DNA of 64,000 bases from Aquimonas voraii (GTDB lineage: Bacteria > Pseudomonadota > Gammaproteobacteria > Xanthomonadales > Xanthomonadaceae): NCBI RefSeq assembly GCF_900101825.1, contig NZ_FNAG01000002.1, positions 434,001 to 498,000 of the forward strand. Direction: 5' to 3'. This document shows positions 47,226 to 55,781 of this stretch, in pieces. Each line of letters begins with the position of its first letter. The first letter of the stretch is position 1. A model generated the notes under the pieces. It saw only the letters and a list, made by a program, of their open reading frames with translations, was not told where the DNA came from and searched no databases. The position numbers were made by a program, and so were the translations under genes.

Positions 47226-49594
47226 GGCATCGGCACCCGAACTTCGATGCGATAGCGCTGACCAGGCTGCAGCCCGCCGAGGCGAGGCTCGGGCAGCGGA
47301 ACGCCATCGACGCAGAGCAGCAGGGGGCCCGCGTGTCGCAGGTACTCGATGTCGAGGACGCTGCCGCGGAAGCGTCGGCTGGTCCGCGCCTGCTGCCAGG
47401 CCTTCGGCAGCTGCGGATCAAAGCGCAGACCGTCGCGCTCACCGTGCAGCCCGAACAGGCCCTGCAGCAGGGCGCGCAGCAGCCAGGCGACGGCGCCGGA
47501 GTTCGGAAGCTGGCTGCTGCGGCCCGCGGTGTGCGGATGCAGCCGATGCGCGCCGCGGTAGTAGTTGGGAATGAAGCTCGGCAGCTGGCCGCGGGCCAGC
47601 GCGGCTTCGGAGTCCGCACAGGGCAGCAGCTGCCGCAGCAGGGCGTAGGCGCGATCGCCTTCGCCCACCGCGTACAGCCCGTTGATGTGGAAGGCGACGG
47701 CATGGCTGTAGACCGAGCCGTTCTCGGCCGAGCCCGGAAATTTCTGGGTGACGCGGCCGATGTCCTCGTGCAGGCGGGTGAAGGGCGGATCACACAGCGC
47801 GAGTCCCGAAGGCGTCTGCAGATGGCTGTCGACGGCTTGCAGCAGGCGCTTGCGCTGATCCATCGACGGCAGCCCCGCCAGCAGGGCCCAGGCCTGCGGA
47901 TTCAGGAAGATCCGCCCCTCCTCGTCCGCTTGCACGCCGAAGCGGCGGCCGTGGTCGGTGATGCCGCGGGCGAACCAGTCGCCGTCCCACAGCCAGGTCT
48001 GCACGGCCGTAGCCAGCCCGTCGGCCTCGCTGCGCAGGAGCGCTGCAGGGGAGGCATCGAGCAGATCTGCAGCCTCATCGCAGACCTGCGCCCATACGCG
48101 CAAGCCATGCACCAGAGCAATCGACAGCCAACCCGAAACGCCACGCCCCAGATGACCCGCCATGTTCATCGGGTCGCACCAGTCGCCGTTGCCGATCAGG
48201 CTCAAGCCGCGACCGTCGCGCCGCCGCAGCAGCCAGAGCAGGGCCTGCTCGACGCGATGGGCAACGTCCCGCTCGCGGCCGTGGCGGTCGCGCACCACGC
48301 ACCGCAGGAAGGCGTAGTCACCCGATTCCTGCAGCCACACCGCGAGACAGATCGGCAGCCACAGCGCATGGTCGGTATGCGGGATCTGGTTGATGTACTT
48401 GAGCTCGGCTTCGGGGTGCAGCAGCACGCCGTCGGGCAGGCCGAAGTCTTCTTCCTGCTGTTCCAGCACCCGCAGGAAGTGGCTACGGGCGAGCGCGGGC
48501 TGCAGGAGGCTGAGGCCCATGGCGTCCTGCAGATAGTTGCGGGTCTGCGGATCGGTGCAGAAGCGGTTGGCCTCGCCGAGGTAGAGCGCTTGGCGGCACA
48601 GCCAGGGCTGCACGAAGGCATCGAGTGCAGGATCGGGCGTGGACAGCCGCAGGGCTTCGCGGGCGGGCGCCAGTGCGGCCGCGCGTTCGGCGAGCGCACG
48701 CTCGAAACCATCGTCGTTGAGGTAGCGCTGACGCAAGGCGCGGATCTCGGCTTCGTCATGGGCCGGGCCGAAGGCGAAGCGCAGGCTCTGCGTGGCGCCG
48801 GCCGCCAGCGCGATGCGGTACTGCAGACACGCAGCCGGCACCTCATACTGTGCTTCGCCGCCCGCGAGCCGGTCGGAAAGCAAGGACTCCGGCGCGTGCA
48901 GGCCGCCCTCGCCCTCGAACGCGGCTTGCCGGCATTCCCAGCTGTCCGGCGGCCTGTCGTGCAGCAGCACGGTGTGGTCCTTGAGGCGTGCGATCCGCGG
49001 CCAGTCCTCGCGCTTCTGGTAGCCGCTGATGCAGCGGGCGACGACGCCGCCCAGTTCGGGCGAATAGCGCGCCGACTGGTTCATCCAGCTCATGTAGCCG
49101 AGCGGAAAGTAGAGGCATACGCGCAGGTGCCTGGGCTGCGAGCCGCAGTTGTCGAGCCGCAGCATCCACAGCTCCAGCGCTTCTTCGGGCGGTAGCCCGA
49201 CCGACCACTGGCAGTTCAGATCGCCGTGCACGACCTCCCAGTCGACGCCATCGGGACGCGCGCGGAACACGAAGCGATCGGCCCCCGCGCGCACCGGCTC
49301 ATGGGGCAGCGAGAACAGCGCGCCGCTGTCTTCATCGACGACGTAGACGAAGCGGCCGGGGTGGTGCGCGTAAAGCGCTTGTTCGGGCTGCAGGAAGGTG
49401 GTGGCCTCCAGCACGGGGGCGCGAGCGTACTTGCCGGGCTCGGGCTGCAGGTGCAGGGCGCTCGCATAGCCGCGGCAGTTCAACTGCAGCAGCAGGCTGC
49501 GGTTCCACAGGAAGGTGCTGGCACGCGGCATGCGCTTTGGGCAAAGCAGCTCGACGGCCTCGTCAGTGTGGCGGATCAGGTCGATGGCGGACAT
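47222..49594 (-). CDS. GH94 phosphorylase, probable cellobionic acid phosphorylase
   Basis: A 790-residue cytoplasmic enzyme of the GH94 layout: an N-terminal beta-sandwich (ASTFLWNRSLLLQLN, LEATTFLQPEQALYAHHPG), then an (alpha/alpha)6 barrel (TRNYLQDAMGLSLLQP, HTDHALWLPICLAVWL) and C-terminal YRGAHRLHPHTAGRSSQLPNSGAVAWLL. The catalytic-region segment reads NGDWCDPMN (Asp471/Asp474) where cellobiose phosphorylases have DWNDGMN. GH94 cellobionic acid phosphorylase, known from Xanthomonas and Saccharophagus, yields glucose 1-phosphate plus gluconate. The coupled gntK supports that activity, but cellobiose or laminaribiose phosphorylase remain possible. Confidence 0.82.
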   Translation of the reverse strand: MSAIDLIRHTDEAVELLCPKRMPRASTFLWNRSLLLQLNCRGYASALHLQPEPGKYARAPVLEATTFLQPEQALYAHHPGRFVYVVDEDSGALFSLPHEPVRAGADRFVFRARPDGVDWEVVHGDLNCQWSVGLPPEEALELWMLRLDNCGSQPRHLRVCLYFPLGYMSWMNQSARYSPELGGVVARCISGYQKREDWPRIARLKDHTVLLHDRPPDSWECRQAAFEGEGGLHAPESLLSDRLAGGEAQYEVPAACLQYRIALAAGATQSLRFAFGPAHDEAEIRALRQRYLNDDGFERALAERAAALAPAREALRLSTPDPALDAFVQPWLCRQALYLGEANRFCTDPQTRNYLQDAMGLSLLQPALARSHFLRVLEQQEEDFGLPDGVLLHPEAELKYINQIPHTDHALWLPICLAVWLQESGDYAFLRCVVRDRHGRERDVAHRVEQALLWLLRRRDGRGLSLIGNGDWCDPMNMAGHLGRGVSGWLSIALVHGLRVWAQVCDEAADLLDASPAALLRSEADGLATAVQTWLWDGDWFARGITDHGRRFGVQADEEGRIFLNPQAWALLAGLPSMDQRKRLLQAVDSHLQTPSGLALCDPPFTRLHEDIGRVTQKFPGSAENGSVYSHAVAFHINGLYAVGEGDRAYALLRQLLPCADSEAALARGQLPSFIPNYYRGAHRLHPHTAGRSSQLPNSGAVAWLLRALLQGLFGLHGERDGLRFDPQLPKAWQQARTSRRFRGSVLDIEYLRHAGPLLLCVDGVPLPEPRLGGLQPGQRYRIEVRVPMP

Positions 49595-49608
49595 GGGCGT
49601 GTCGGGAC

Positions 49609-51000
49609 TTACGGGCGCGCAGCCGCGGCGTCGCGCTCCTGCAGTTCCTGCTGGATCTGCTTGAGCCGCGTGCCGCTCAGCGGATAGGCGAAGGCGAGGG
49701 CAGCGGCGAGCAGGGCGAAGACGCCGGGTACCAAGGTCTGCAGGAGCTGGATACCGGTGGCCGACGCGCCGCTCTGGGCCTGGTTGGCGGCGTAGCCGAT
49801 GGCGGCCAGCACCCACAGCAGGGCCGCCGAACCCAGCGAGCCCCCGAGTTTCTGGGAGAAGGTCGCAGCGGCGAAGGTCATGGCGGTGGCGCGGCGGCCG
49901 TGTCGCCACTCGCCGAAGTCGGCGCTGTCGGCGTACATCGACCAGGTCAGCGGCGACTTCGGCCCGAGCGCCAGGCTGATCAGAATGTTCAGCGCGAAGA
50001 CCAGGGCGATGTCCTCGGGGCCGACGCACCAGAATAAGGTCGACAGTGCGGCCACGATCAGCATCAGCACCGCCAGCAGTCGGGACTTGTCGAACAGCTG
50101 GATCAGCAGCGGTGCCAGCGCAGCACCCGCGGCATAGGCCAGCATCTGCACCAGCAGATAGTCGGGCAGCAGATCCGGGCGCTGCAGCCAGTAGGTGAAG
50201 TAGTAGTAGGCCGAGCCGGCGCGCAGGGTGATCGTCAGCATGATCAGCATGGCGAGGCCAAACAGGATGAGCCATGGGCGATTGCGCAGCAGATCGCGCA
50301 GATCGGTGGCCGGCGAACTGGTCTGCGCGGGCGGCGGCGCGATGCGCTGGCGCGTGCTGGCGAAGGTGAAAGCGAACAGTCCGCAGGCGATCAGGCCGTA
50401 CAGGGCCATCGTCAGCGGCCAGCCGCGCTGCGGATCGCCGTCGCCGAGCAGGTCGACGAGCGGAAGGGTGAACTTGTTAACCAGGGCGCCGCCGCCGAAG
50501 GCGAACAGGAAACGCAGACTGTTCAGCGTCGTGCGCTCTTCGCTGCGCGAGCTCATCACCCCGCTGAGCGCGGAGTAGGGCGTGCTGAGCACGGTGTAGG
50601 CCAGCATCAGCAGGGTGAAACTCGCGTAGGCCCAGACCAGCTTGCCGCCTTCGTCGAAGTCGGGGGTGCTGAAGGTGAGGACACCCATCACGGCCAGCGG
50701 CAGCGCACCGACCAGCAGCCAGGGGCGGAACTGTCCCCAGCGGGTGCGCGTGCGGTCGGCGACGGCACCCATCAGCGGATCGGTGACCGCATCGAACAAG
50801 CGGGTCACGAACAGCAGGGTGCCGGCAGCGGCAGCGCCGAGGCCGAATACGTCGGTGTAGAAGGCAGCCAGGAACGAGGCGATCGTGGTCCAGTACAGAT
50901 TGAAGCCGAGGTCACCGGCGCCGTAGCCGAGGCGCTCGCGCCAGTGCAATCGCGCCTGGCGATCGCTCGGAATCGGTGCGGGCGCGGGCGATGGGGCCAT
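49609..51000 (-). CDS. GPH-family sugar:cation symporter (MFS)
   Basis: Inner-membrane importer of 463 residues with about 12 helices. GAGDLGFNLYWTTIASFLAAFYTDVFGL, then RLFDAVTDPLMGAVADRTRTRWGQFRPWLL and the mid-protein cytoplasmic loop are typical of the glycoside-pentoside-hexuronide:cation symporter family (MelB, LacS-like), including the conserved Asp of FDAVTDP. It lies 14 bases upstream of the GH94 gene, so it probably imports the disaccharide (cellobionate or cellobiose). The start has only a weak ribosome-binding site. Confidence 0.9.
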   Translation of the reverse strand: MAPSPAPAPIPSDRQARLHWRERLGYGAGDLGFNLYWTTIASFLAAFYTDVFGLGAAAAGTLLFVTRLFDAVTDPLMGAVADRTRTRWGQFRPWLLVGALPLAVMGVLTFSTPDFDEGGKLVWAYASFTLLMLAYTVLSTPYSALSGVMSSRSEERTTLNSLRFLFAFGGGALVNKFTLPLVDLLGDGDPQRGWPLTMALYGLIACGLFAFTFASTRQRIAPPPAQTSSPATDLRDLLRNRPWLILFGLAMLIMLTITLRAGSAYYYFTYWLQRPDLLPDYLLVQMLAYAAGAALAPLLIQLFDKSRLLAVLMLIVAALSTLFWCVGPEDIALVFALNILISLALGPKSPLTWSMYADSADFGEWRHGRRATAMTFAAATFSQKLGGSLGSAALLWVLAAIGYAANQAQSGASATGIQLLQTLVPGVFALLAAALAFAYPLSGTRLKQIQQELQERDAAAARP

Positions 51001-51010
51001 GGGCGCGCGC

Positions 51011-51793
51011 TCAGGGCAGAAGTGCGATGCGGCCGAACACGCCGGCGTCGAGATACAGCCGGTTGCGGTCGCCATCAACCGCCTCGACCTCAACATCGGC
51101 AATCAGTCGCCTGCGCTCGCCGGGCGCATCGCTGTCGCAGTAGGCCAGCGAGAAGCCCATGATCTCGCTGGCCTTCAGCGCCCGCGGCTGCCAGTCCGCT
51201 GCCGGCGTCAGTGCGGCAGGGTCAGGGTAGATCCGGATACGCGCCTCCCAGAGCAGGCTGTGTGGTGCCGCAGGGCTACGTCGCCACGTTGATTCGACGT
51301 GCTCGATCAGCCTCAGGGGCTGGCCATCCTCGCCCATATCGACGACTTCTCCGTCGAGTGCGATGTGGTACGCGAATGCGCTGTGGTTGGCCTTGTGCCC
51401 GCCGCCGCTGGCATCCTCGTCGATCAGGATTTCGAGCGCATCATCCGCCCAGTAGTCCAGCAGCGGATCGGCGCTGCCATCGCTGAGCACGTCATCGCGG
51501 ATCTCGGCCAGCAGATACAGCGCATCCTCGCGCCAGAGCAGTCGATAGCGCCCGCTGAAATCGGCCTCGTCACTCACAGGAGTGCCGACCAGCACATGGC
51601 TCAACGGATGCCAGTCAGCGACAGACCACGACGACTCGTCGGCGCGGCCATCCAGCACAGGAGCCTCCGCTGCGTAGGGGATGCCACGCGGGTCTGCAGC
51701 AGGCGGTTTGGCCTCTGCGGCGCACGCCATGAGCAGGCTTGCAACCAGTACGGCCCCGAGCTGGGGAGCACCCAGGGCGGTGGAGGGCCTCAT
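51011..51793 (-). CDS. CBM9-like sugar-binding lipoprotein
   Basis: The 260-residue protein has a lipoprotein-like signal (LVASLLMAC) and one domain resembling carbohydrate-binding module family 9 / sugar-binding DOMON-like folds: PVLDGRADESSWSVADWHP, YRLLWREDALYLLAEIRDD, WADDALEILIDEDASGG. It probably captures glycan at the membrane surface for the neighbouring transporter. Its ATG overlaps the glk stop (4 bases), and the symporter gene starts 10 bases after its stop. Confidence 0.78.
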   Translation of the reverse strand: MRPSTALGAPQLGAVLVASLLMACAAEAKPPAADPRGIPYAAEAPVLDGRADESSWSVADWHPLSHVLVGTPVSDEADFSGRYRLLWREDALYLLAEIRDDVLSDGSADPLLDYWADDALEILIDEDASGGGHKANHSAFAYHIALDGEVVDMGEDGQPLRLIEHVESTWRRSPAAPHSLLWEARIRIYPDPAALTPAADWQPRALKASEIMGFSLAYCDSDAPGERRRLIADVEVEAVDGDRNRLYLDAGVFGRIALLP

Positions 51794-52803
51794 CCCGTTA
51801 GCCCCACGCGCGCCGCACCCAGCGTGCCGATATCCGCGGCGACGATACGGAAGGTGGGCGTGCGCGAGAGCAGGGGAGAGAACCTTCCCTTGTCGATGAA
51901 GGCGGCGCGGAACAGGGCTTCGCCGCGGGCGTCAAGGACGTGTGGAAGCAAGCCGCCGGCAAGGAAGACCCCGGCCCAGCCGCCATAGAGCAGGACCGCA
52001 TCGCCGGCGAAGCGACCGAGGATGCTGCAGAACAGATCGATGGCGCTGCGCGCATCCGGGTCGCCTGCACGGGCAGCCGCCACCACGGCTTCAGAGTCGG
52101 GCAGACGCTGATCGCGCCCCCTCGCCATGTGCAGGCAGGCGTCATGCAGGTTCACCAGGCCCTCGCCGCAGAGCAGACGCTCGTAGGACACGCGCCCGTA
52201 GCGTTTCTGCAGGAAGCGGAGGATGAAGATCTCGCGCTCGTCGTGCGGCGCGAAGCTGGCGTGACCCCCCTCGGTCTCCAGCACCGCGAGCCCGCGGGCA
52301 TCGCGTCTGATGGCGGCAGCGCCGAGGCCTGTGCCGGGGCCAAGCACGACTTGCACGGCTGCGGTATCGAAGGCCGCACCCGGGGCGCTGCCGATCGGAT
52401 GCAGATCGGCCTCGCCCAAGCCGGGGACGGCCCAGGCGACGGCCGCGAAGTCGTTGATCACCTGCAGTTCGCGGAAGCCGATGCGCTGCTTGAGCGCGCG
52501 GATCGAGAAGCTCCAGCGGCTGTTGGTCAGGATCACCTGGTCGTCCAGCACGGCCCCTGCAACGGCCAGCACGGCACGCTCGGGCACCGGCTCGCCGCTT
52601 TCCCGGAAATAGCTCTCCAGGGCGGATTCGACACCCTCGTAATCGGCGACCTTGAGGTTGCGCTGGGCGCCGAGTCGGATGCGGTCGTTGTTGCCCAGCG
52701 CCGCGGTCGCAAAGCGCGCGTTGGTTCCACCGATGTCGGCCGCGAGGCAGCGGGCCTGCAGGGAAAGCAGCGGGTCGCGTCGGTTCTCGAGCAGAAGACT
52801 CAT
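51790..52803 (-). CDS. glk: Glucokinase
   Basis: ATP-dependent phosphorylation of glucose to glucose 6-phosphate. The 337-residue product follows the proteobacterial Glk pattern: CLAADIGGTNARFA (phosphate 1), AVAGAVLDDQVILTNSRWSFSI, ELQVINDFAAVAWAVP with the catalytic Asp, VVLGPGTGLGAAAI, ETEGGHASFAP and the C-terminal GVFLAGGLLP. First gene of the glk-cbm9-symporter-GH94-gntK operon; its promoter must lie in the 104-base gap shared with the LacI regulator. Confidence 0.93.
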   Translation of the reverse strand: MSLLLENRRDPLLSLQARCLAADIGGTNARFATAALGNNDRIRLGAQRNLKVADYEGVESALESYFRESGEPVPERAVLAVAGAVLDDQVILTNSRWSFSIRALKQRIGFRELQVINDFAAVAWAVPGLGEADLHPIGSAPGAAFDTAAVQVVLGPGTGLGAAAIRRDARGLAVLETEGGHASFAPHDEREIFILRFLQKRYGRVSYERLLCGEGLVNLHDACLHMARGRDQRLPDSEAVVAAARAGDPDARSAIDLFCSILGRFAGDAVLLYGGWAGVFLAGGLLPHVLDARGEALFRAAFIDKGRFSPLLSRTPTFRIVAADIGTLGAARVGLTG

Positions 52804-52907
52804 GGGCAAGGGTTCCTCGACGGCGCGCTGTTGAGGCTGCACGGGTATGCTTGCGGGCACGCGGCGCCGTCCGATGGCCGGTGCGGTCCAGAAGGGGAAT
52901 GCAAGGT
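52804..52907. promoter_or_regulatory. Divergent promoter region of glk operon and lacI-type regulator
   Basis: The only non-coding DNA that can drive both units. A quasi-palindrome CGACGGCGCGCTGTTG (52818-52833, 6 of 8 symmetric pairs) lies just before glk. GGGTATGCTT (52839-52848) repeats the sequence found before the FKBP gene (7019-7028) and may contain a -10 for the plus strand. Confidence 0.4.
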
Positions 52908-53945
52908 ATGACGGGTCGCGTCACCATCGACGACGTTGCCGAGGCTGCGGGCGTATCGCCCAAGACGGTCTCGCGGGTCATCAACAACGAGCCGAATGTG
53001 CGTGAGCAGACCCGGCAGCGCGTGCGCACGGCGATCGAGAAGCTCGACTTCCGGCCGGATCCGTCCGCGCGCAGCCTGGCGGCAAGCCGCTCCTATCTGA
53101 TCGGCGTGGTGTACGACAACCCGTCCGACAGCTACCTGATGGAGATCATCAGCGGCGTGCTGGATACCTGCCAAGCGCAGCATTACCAGACGCTGCTGTG
53201 TCCGCTGCGCTTCGATCGTGCCGATCTGCTGCGCGAGGTCGATTCCATGCTCGCGCAGTCGCGACCGGGTGGACTGGTGCTGACCCCTCCGCTGACCGAC
53301 GACGACGCACTTCTGGCGCATCTGCGCGAGCGGGGTGTACCGTTCGCCTGCATTTCGCCCAAGCGTCCCGAAGGGTGTGGCGTCACTTTCGATGAACGCC
53401 AGGCGGCGCGCGACATCACCGCGCATCTGATCGAGCTGGGGCACCGCCGCATCGCACATGTCTGCGGGCATGTGGCACACGGTGCCTCGCGCTGGCGTGT
53501 GGATGGCTATCGTGATGCGCTGCTTGGCGCCGGGATCGCTTTCGACCCGGAACTGCTGGTGCAGGGCGAGTTCTCGTTTGATTCGGGCATGCAGGCAGCG
53601 CGCATCCTGCTCGACCTCGAAGACGCGCCGACCGCGATCTTCGCCGCCAACGACGACATGGCGGCGGGCGTGGTGCGCGTCGCGCTGGAGCGTGGCCTGT
53701 CGGTGCCCGGAGAGCTCTCGGTCTGCGGATTCGACGATATCCCCATCGCGCGCCAGATCTTTCCTGCACTCAGCACCGTTCATCAGCCGGCGCGGGAGAT
53801 GGGCGCGACCGCCGCCGCCGAGCTGCTCAAGTGCATGCGTGACCCCGGGCAGGCGGAGATGCGCAGGGTTCCCTACAGCCTTTGCCTGCGCGCCAGCTCC
53901 GGCCCGGCGCCCAAGTCCCGGCGTGTCGTCAGGCACCTGCGGTGA
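52908..53945 (+). CDS. LacI-family transcriptional regulator
   Basis: A 345-residue repressor. The N-terminal HTH and hinge (VTIDDVAEAAGVSPKTVSRV, INNEPNVREQTRQRV, DPSARSLAASRS) are followed by a periplasmic-binding-protein-like effector domain (YLIGVVYDNPSDSYLMEIISGV, IAHVCGHVAHGASRWRVDGY, AIFAANDDMAAGVV, FDDIPIAR). ATG 52908 lies 8 bases after AAGGGGAA; ATG 52899 is an alternative. Placement between the glk operon and the symporter/receptor/GH3 genes suggests it controls the whole locus with a beta-glucan sugar as effector. Confidence 0.93.
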   Translation: MTGRVTIDDVAEAAGVSPKTVSRVINNEPNVREQTRQRVRTAIEKLDFRPDPSARSLAASRSYLIGVVYDNPSDSYLMEIISGVLDTCQAQHYQTLLCPLRFDRADLLREVDSMLAQSRPGGLVLTPPLTDDDALLAHLRERGVPFACISPKRPEGCGVTFDERQAARDITAHLIELGHRRIAHVCGHVAHGASRWRVDGYRDALLGAGIAFDPELLVQGEFSFDSGMQAARILLDLEDAPTAIFAANDDMAAGVVRVALERGLSVPGELSVCGFDDIPIARQIFPALSTVHQPAREMGATAAAELLKCMRDPGQAEMRRVPYSLCLRASSGPAPKSRRVVRHLR

Positions 53946-53978
53946 GTGCGGCTTGTGCTGGATTCGCATCGATGGAAT

Positions 53979-55544
53979 TCAGCCAAGGCCCGCGTAGATC
54001 GCGATCAGCACGGCGGTCACCGCGGCGGCCCCCATGTTGAAGGCGCCACTGGTGGCGAAACCTCCCGCGGGCAGCGCTTGCGACTTCACCTGCACCTTCC
54101 AGCCCTGCAGGGCTGAAATGCCCAGCGCCAGCGCGCAGCAGGCCAGGAAGACGTAGCCCACCCGGTCCATGAATGGCAGGTCGGGCAGCCAGGTGCGTGC
54201 GGCCATCGACAGCACGAAGGAGCCCAGCGCGGCGGCAAGTGCGCCGAGCGCCGTCGTCTGCCGCACGAACACGCCGAGCAGGAAGATCGCGCAGATGCCC
54301 GGGGTGAAGAAGCCGGTGAATTCCTGGATGTACTGGAAGGCCTGTTCGAAGCCTCCCAGCAGGGGGCGTGCGCACACTACCGCTACCAGCAGGGATACGG
54401 CACCGGCGATGCGGCCGCTCCGCACCAGGCCATGCTCGCTGGTTCGGGGGCGGAACTGCCGCAGCAGATCCATCGTGAACAGGGTCGCCACCGAGTTCAT
54501 CATCGAGCCCACGGACGACACGATGGCGGCGATCAGGGCAGCGAAGATCAGCCCGCGGATGCCGGAGGGGGCGAGCTTCATCATTTCGGGATAGGCCTGG
54601 TCGGGCTTTGCCAGATCGGGACTGAGGAGTACCGCCGCCATCCCCGGAATCACGATGATCAGCGGCATCAGCAGCTTGAGAAAGGCCGCGAACAAGATGC
54701 CCTTTTGGGCCTCTTGCAGACTGCCCGCTGCCAGCGCGCGCTGGATGATGTACTGGTTGAAGCCCCAGTAGGACAGATTCATCACCCACATGCCGCCGAG
54801 CAGCACGCTGAGGCCCGGCAGGTTCGACCACTGCGGGTTGTCGGGCGAGAGGATCATGTCGAAGCGCTCGGGCATGCGCGCGTACATCGTGGAAAGGCCG
54901 GCCCAGGCGCCTGCGCCCCCGGACACCTTGTCGAGCGCGATCCACGCGACCAGCAGGCCACCGAGCACCAGCAAGGCCACCTGGATGATGTCGGTCATCG
55001 CGACGGCGCGCAGGCCGCCGTAGAGCGAGTAGGCCAGCGCGAATACGGCCAGGGCGATCAGGCCGAGCGTCATGTCGAGGCCGCTCAACGCATGGATCGC
55101 CAGCGCACCCAACCACAGCACGGAAGTGAGGTTCACGAACACGTAGACGCCGAGCCAGAACACCGCCATCACGGTTTTCACGCTGCGGTCGTAGCGCTGC
55201 TCCAAGTACTGCGGCATGGTGTAGATGCCCGAGCGCAGCAGCACTGGCAAGATGAATTTGCCGACCAGGATCAGGGTGATCGCAGCCATCCATTCATAGC
55301 TCGCGATAGCCAGGCCCATCGCGAAGCCCGAGCCGGACATGCCGATGATCTGTTCAGCCGAGATGTTGGCCGCGATCAGCGAGGCGCCCACTGCCCACCA
55401 AGGCAGGGCGCGACCGGCGAGAAAATAATCGTTGGCATTGCGCTCGTGTCCGCGCGGCTCGCGCGAGATCCAGGTGGCGAGCGCAATCAGGCCGACGGCG
55501 TAAATCGCGACGACGGCGAGGTCGAGAGTCGAGAGTGCGGACAC
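53979..55544 (-). CDS. Sodium:solute symporter (SSS/SGLT family)
   Basis: Inner-membrane importer of 521 residues with about 14 helices. Family marks: NANDYFLAGRALPWWAVGASLIAANISAEQIIGMSGSG at the N-terminus, GGLRAVAMTDIIQV, the core region with NQYIIQRALAAGS and VSSVGSMMNSVATLFTMDL. The NANDYFLAGR and NISAEQ pattern is that of vSGLT-like sugar transporters. It probably imports glucose or a cello-oligosaccharide with sodium. Separate promoter possible: 237 bases lie between it and the receptor gene. Confidence 0.92.
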   Translation of the reverse strand: MSALSTLDLAVVAIYAVGLIALATWISREPRGHERNANDYFLAGRALPWWAVGASLIAANISAEQIIGMSGSGFAMGLAIASYEWMAAITLILVGKFILPVLLRSGIYTMPQYLEQRYDRSVKTVMAVFWLGVYVFVNLTSVLWLGALAIHALSGLDMTLGLIALAVFALAYSLYGGLRAVAMTDIIQVALLVLGGLLVAWIALDKVSGGAGAWAGLSTMYARMPERFDMILSPDNPQWSNLPGLSVLLGGMWVMNLSYWGFNQYIIQRALAAGSLQEAQKGILFAAFLKLLMPLIIVIPGMAAVLLSPDLAKPDQAYPEMMKLAPSGIRGLIFAALIAAIVSSVGSMMNSVATLFTMDLLRQFRPRTSEHGLVRSGRIAGAVSLLVAVVCARPLLGGFEQAFQYIQEFTGFFTPGICAIFLLGVFVRQTTALGALAAALGSFVLSMAARTWLPDLPFMDRVGYVFLACCALALGISALQGWKVQVKSQALPAGGFATSGAFNMGAAAVTAVLIAIYAGLG

Positions 55545-55781
55545 GGCATCTCCTTGGCGCGTGTGGCGGACCTTGGGTGTGGATCAGAAAAGGACGGCGC
55601 GGAGACGGGGAGAACTGCGCGCCGTTTGGCCAGAGTGCTGCGCCGCGAGGGGGCGGCCTGCCACAACCGGCGCGCGGCGGGAGAAGCGCCGCGCGCCGAT
55701 GAAGCGGTTGAACCGATGCGACTCGATCCCGAAGGTGGCTGTGCGTCGCGGGCCGTGCAGCGTGCGACGCGTCCGCTGGTT

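Noticed and set aside
55545-55781. Possible terminator between the TonB receptor and the sodium symporter (7-bp arms GCGTCGC/GCGACGC)
   Set aside because: Loop of 13-14 bases and no T-run on the minus strand; too weak to call.
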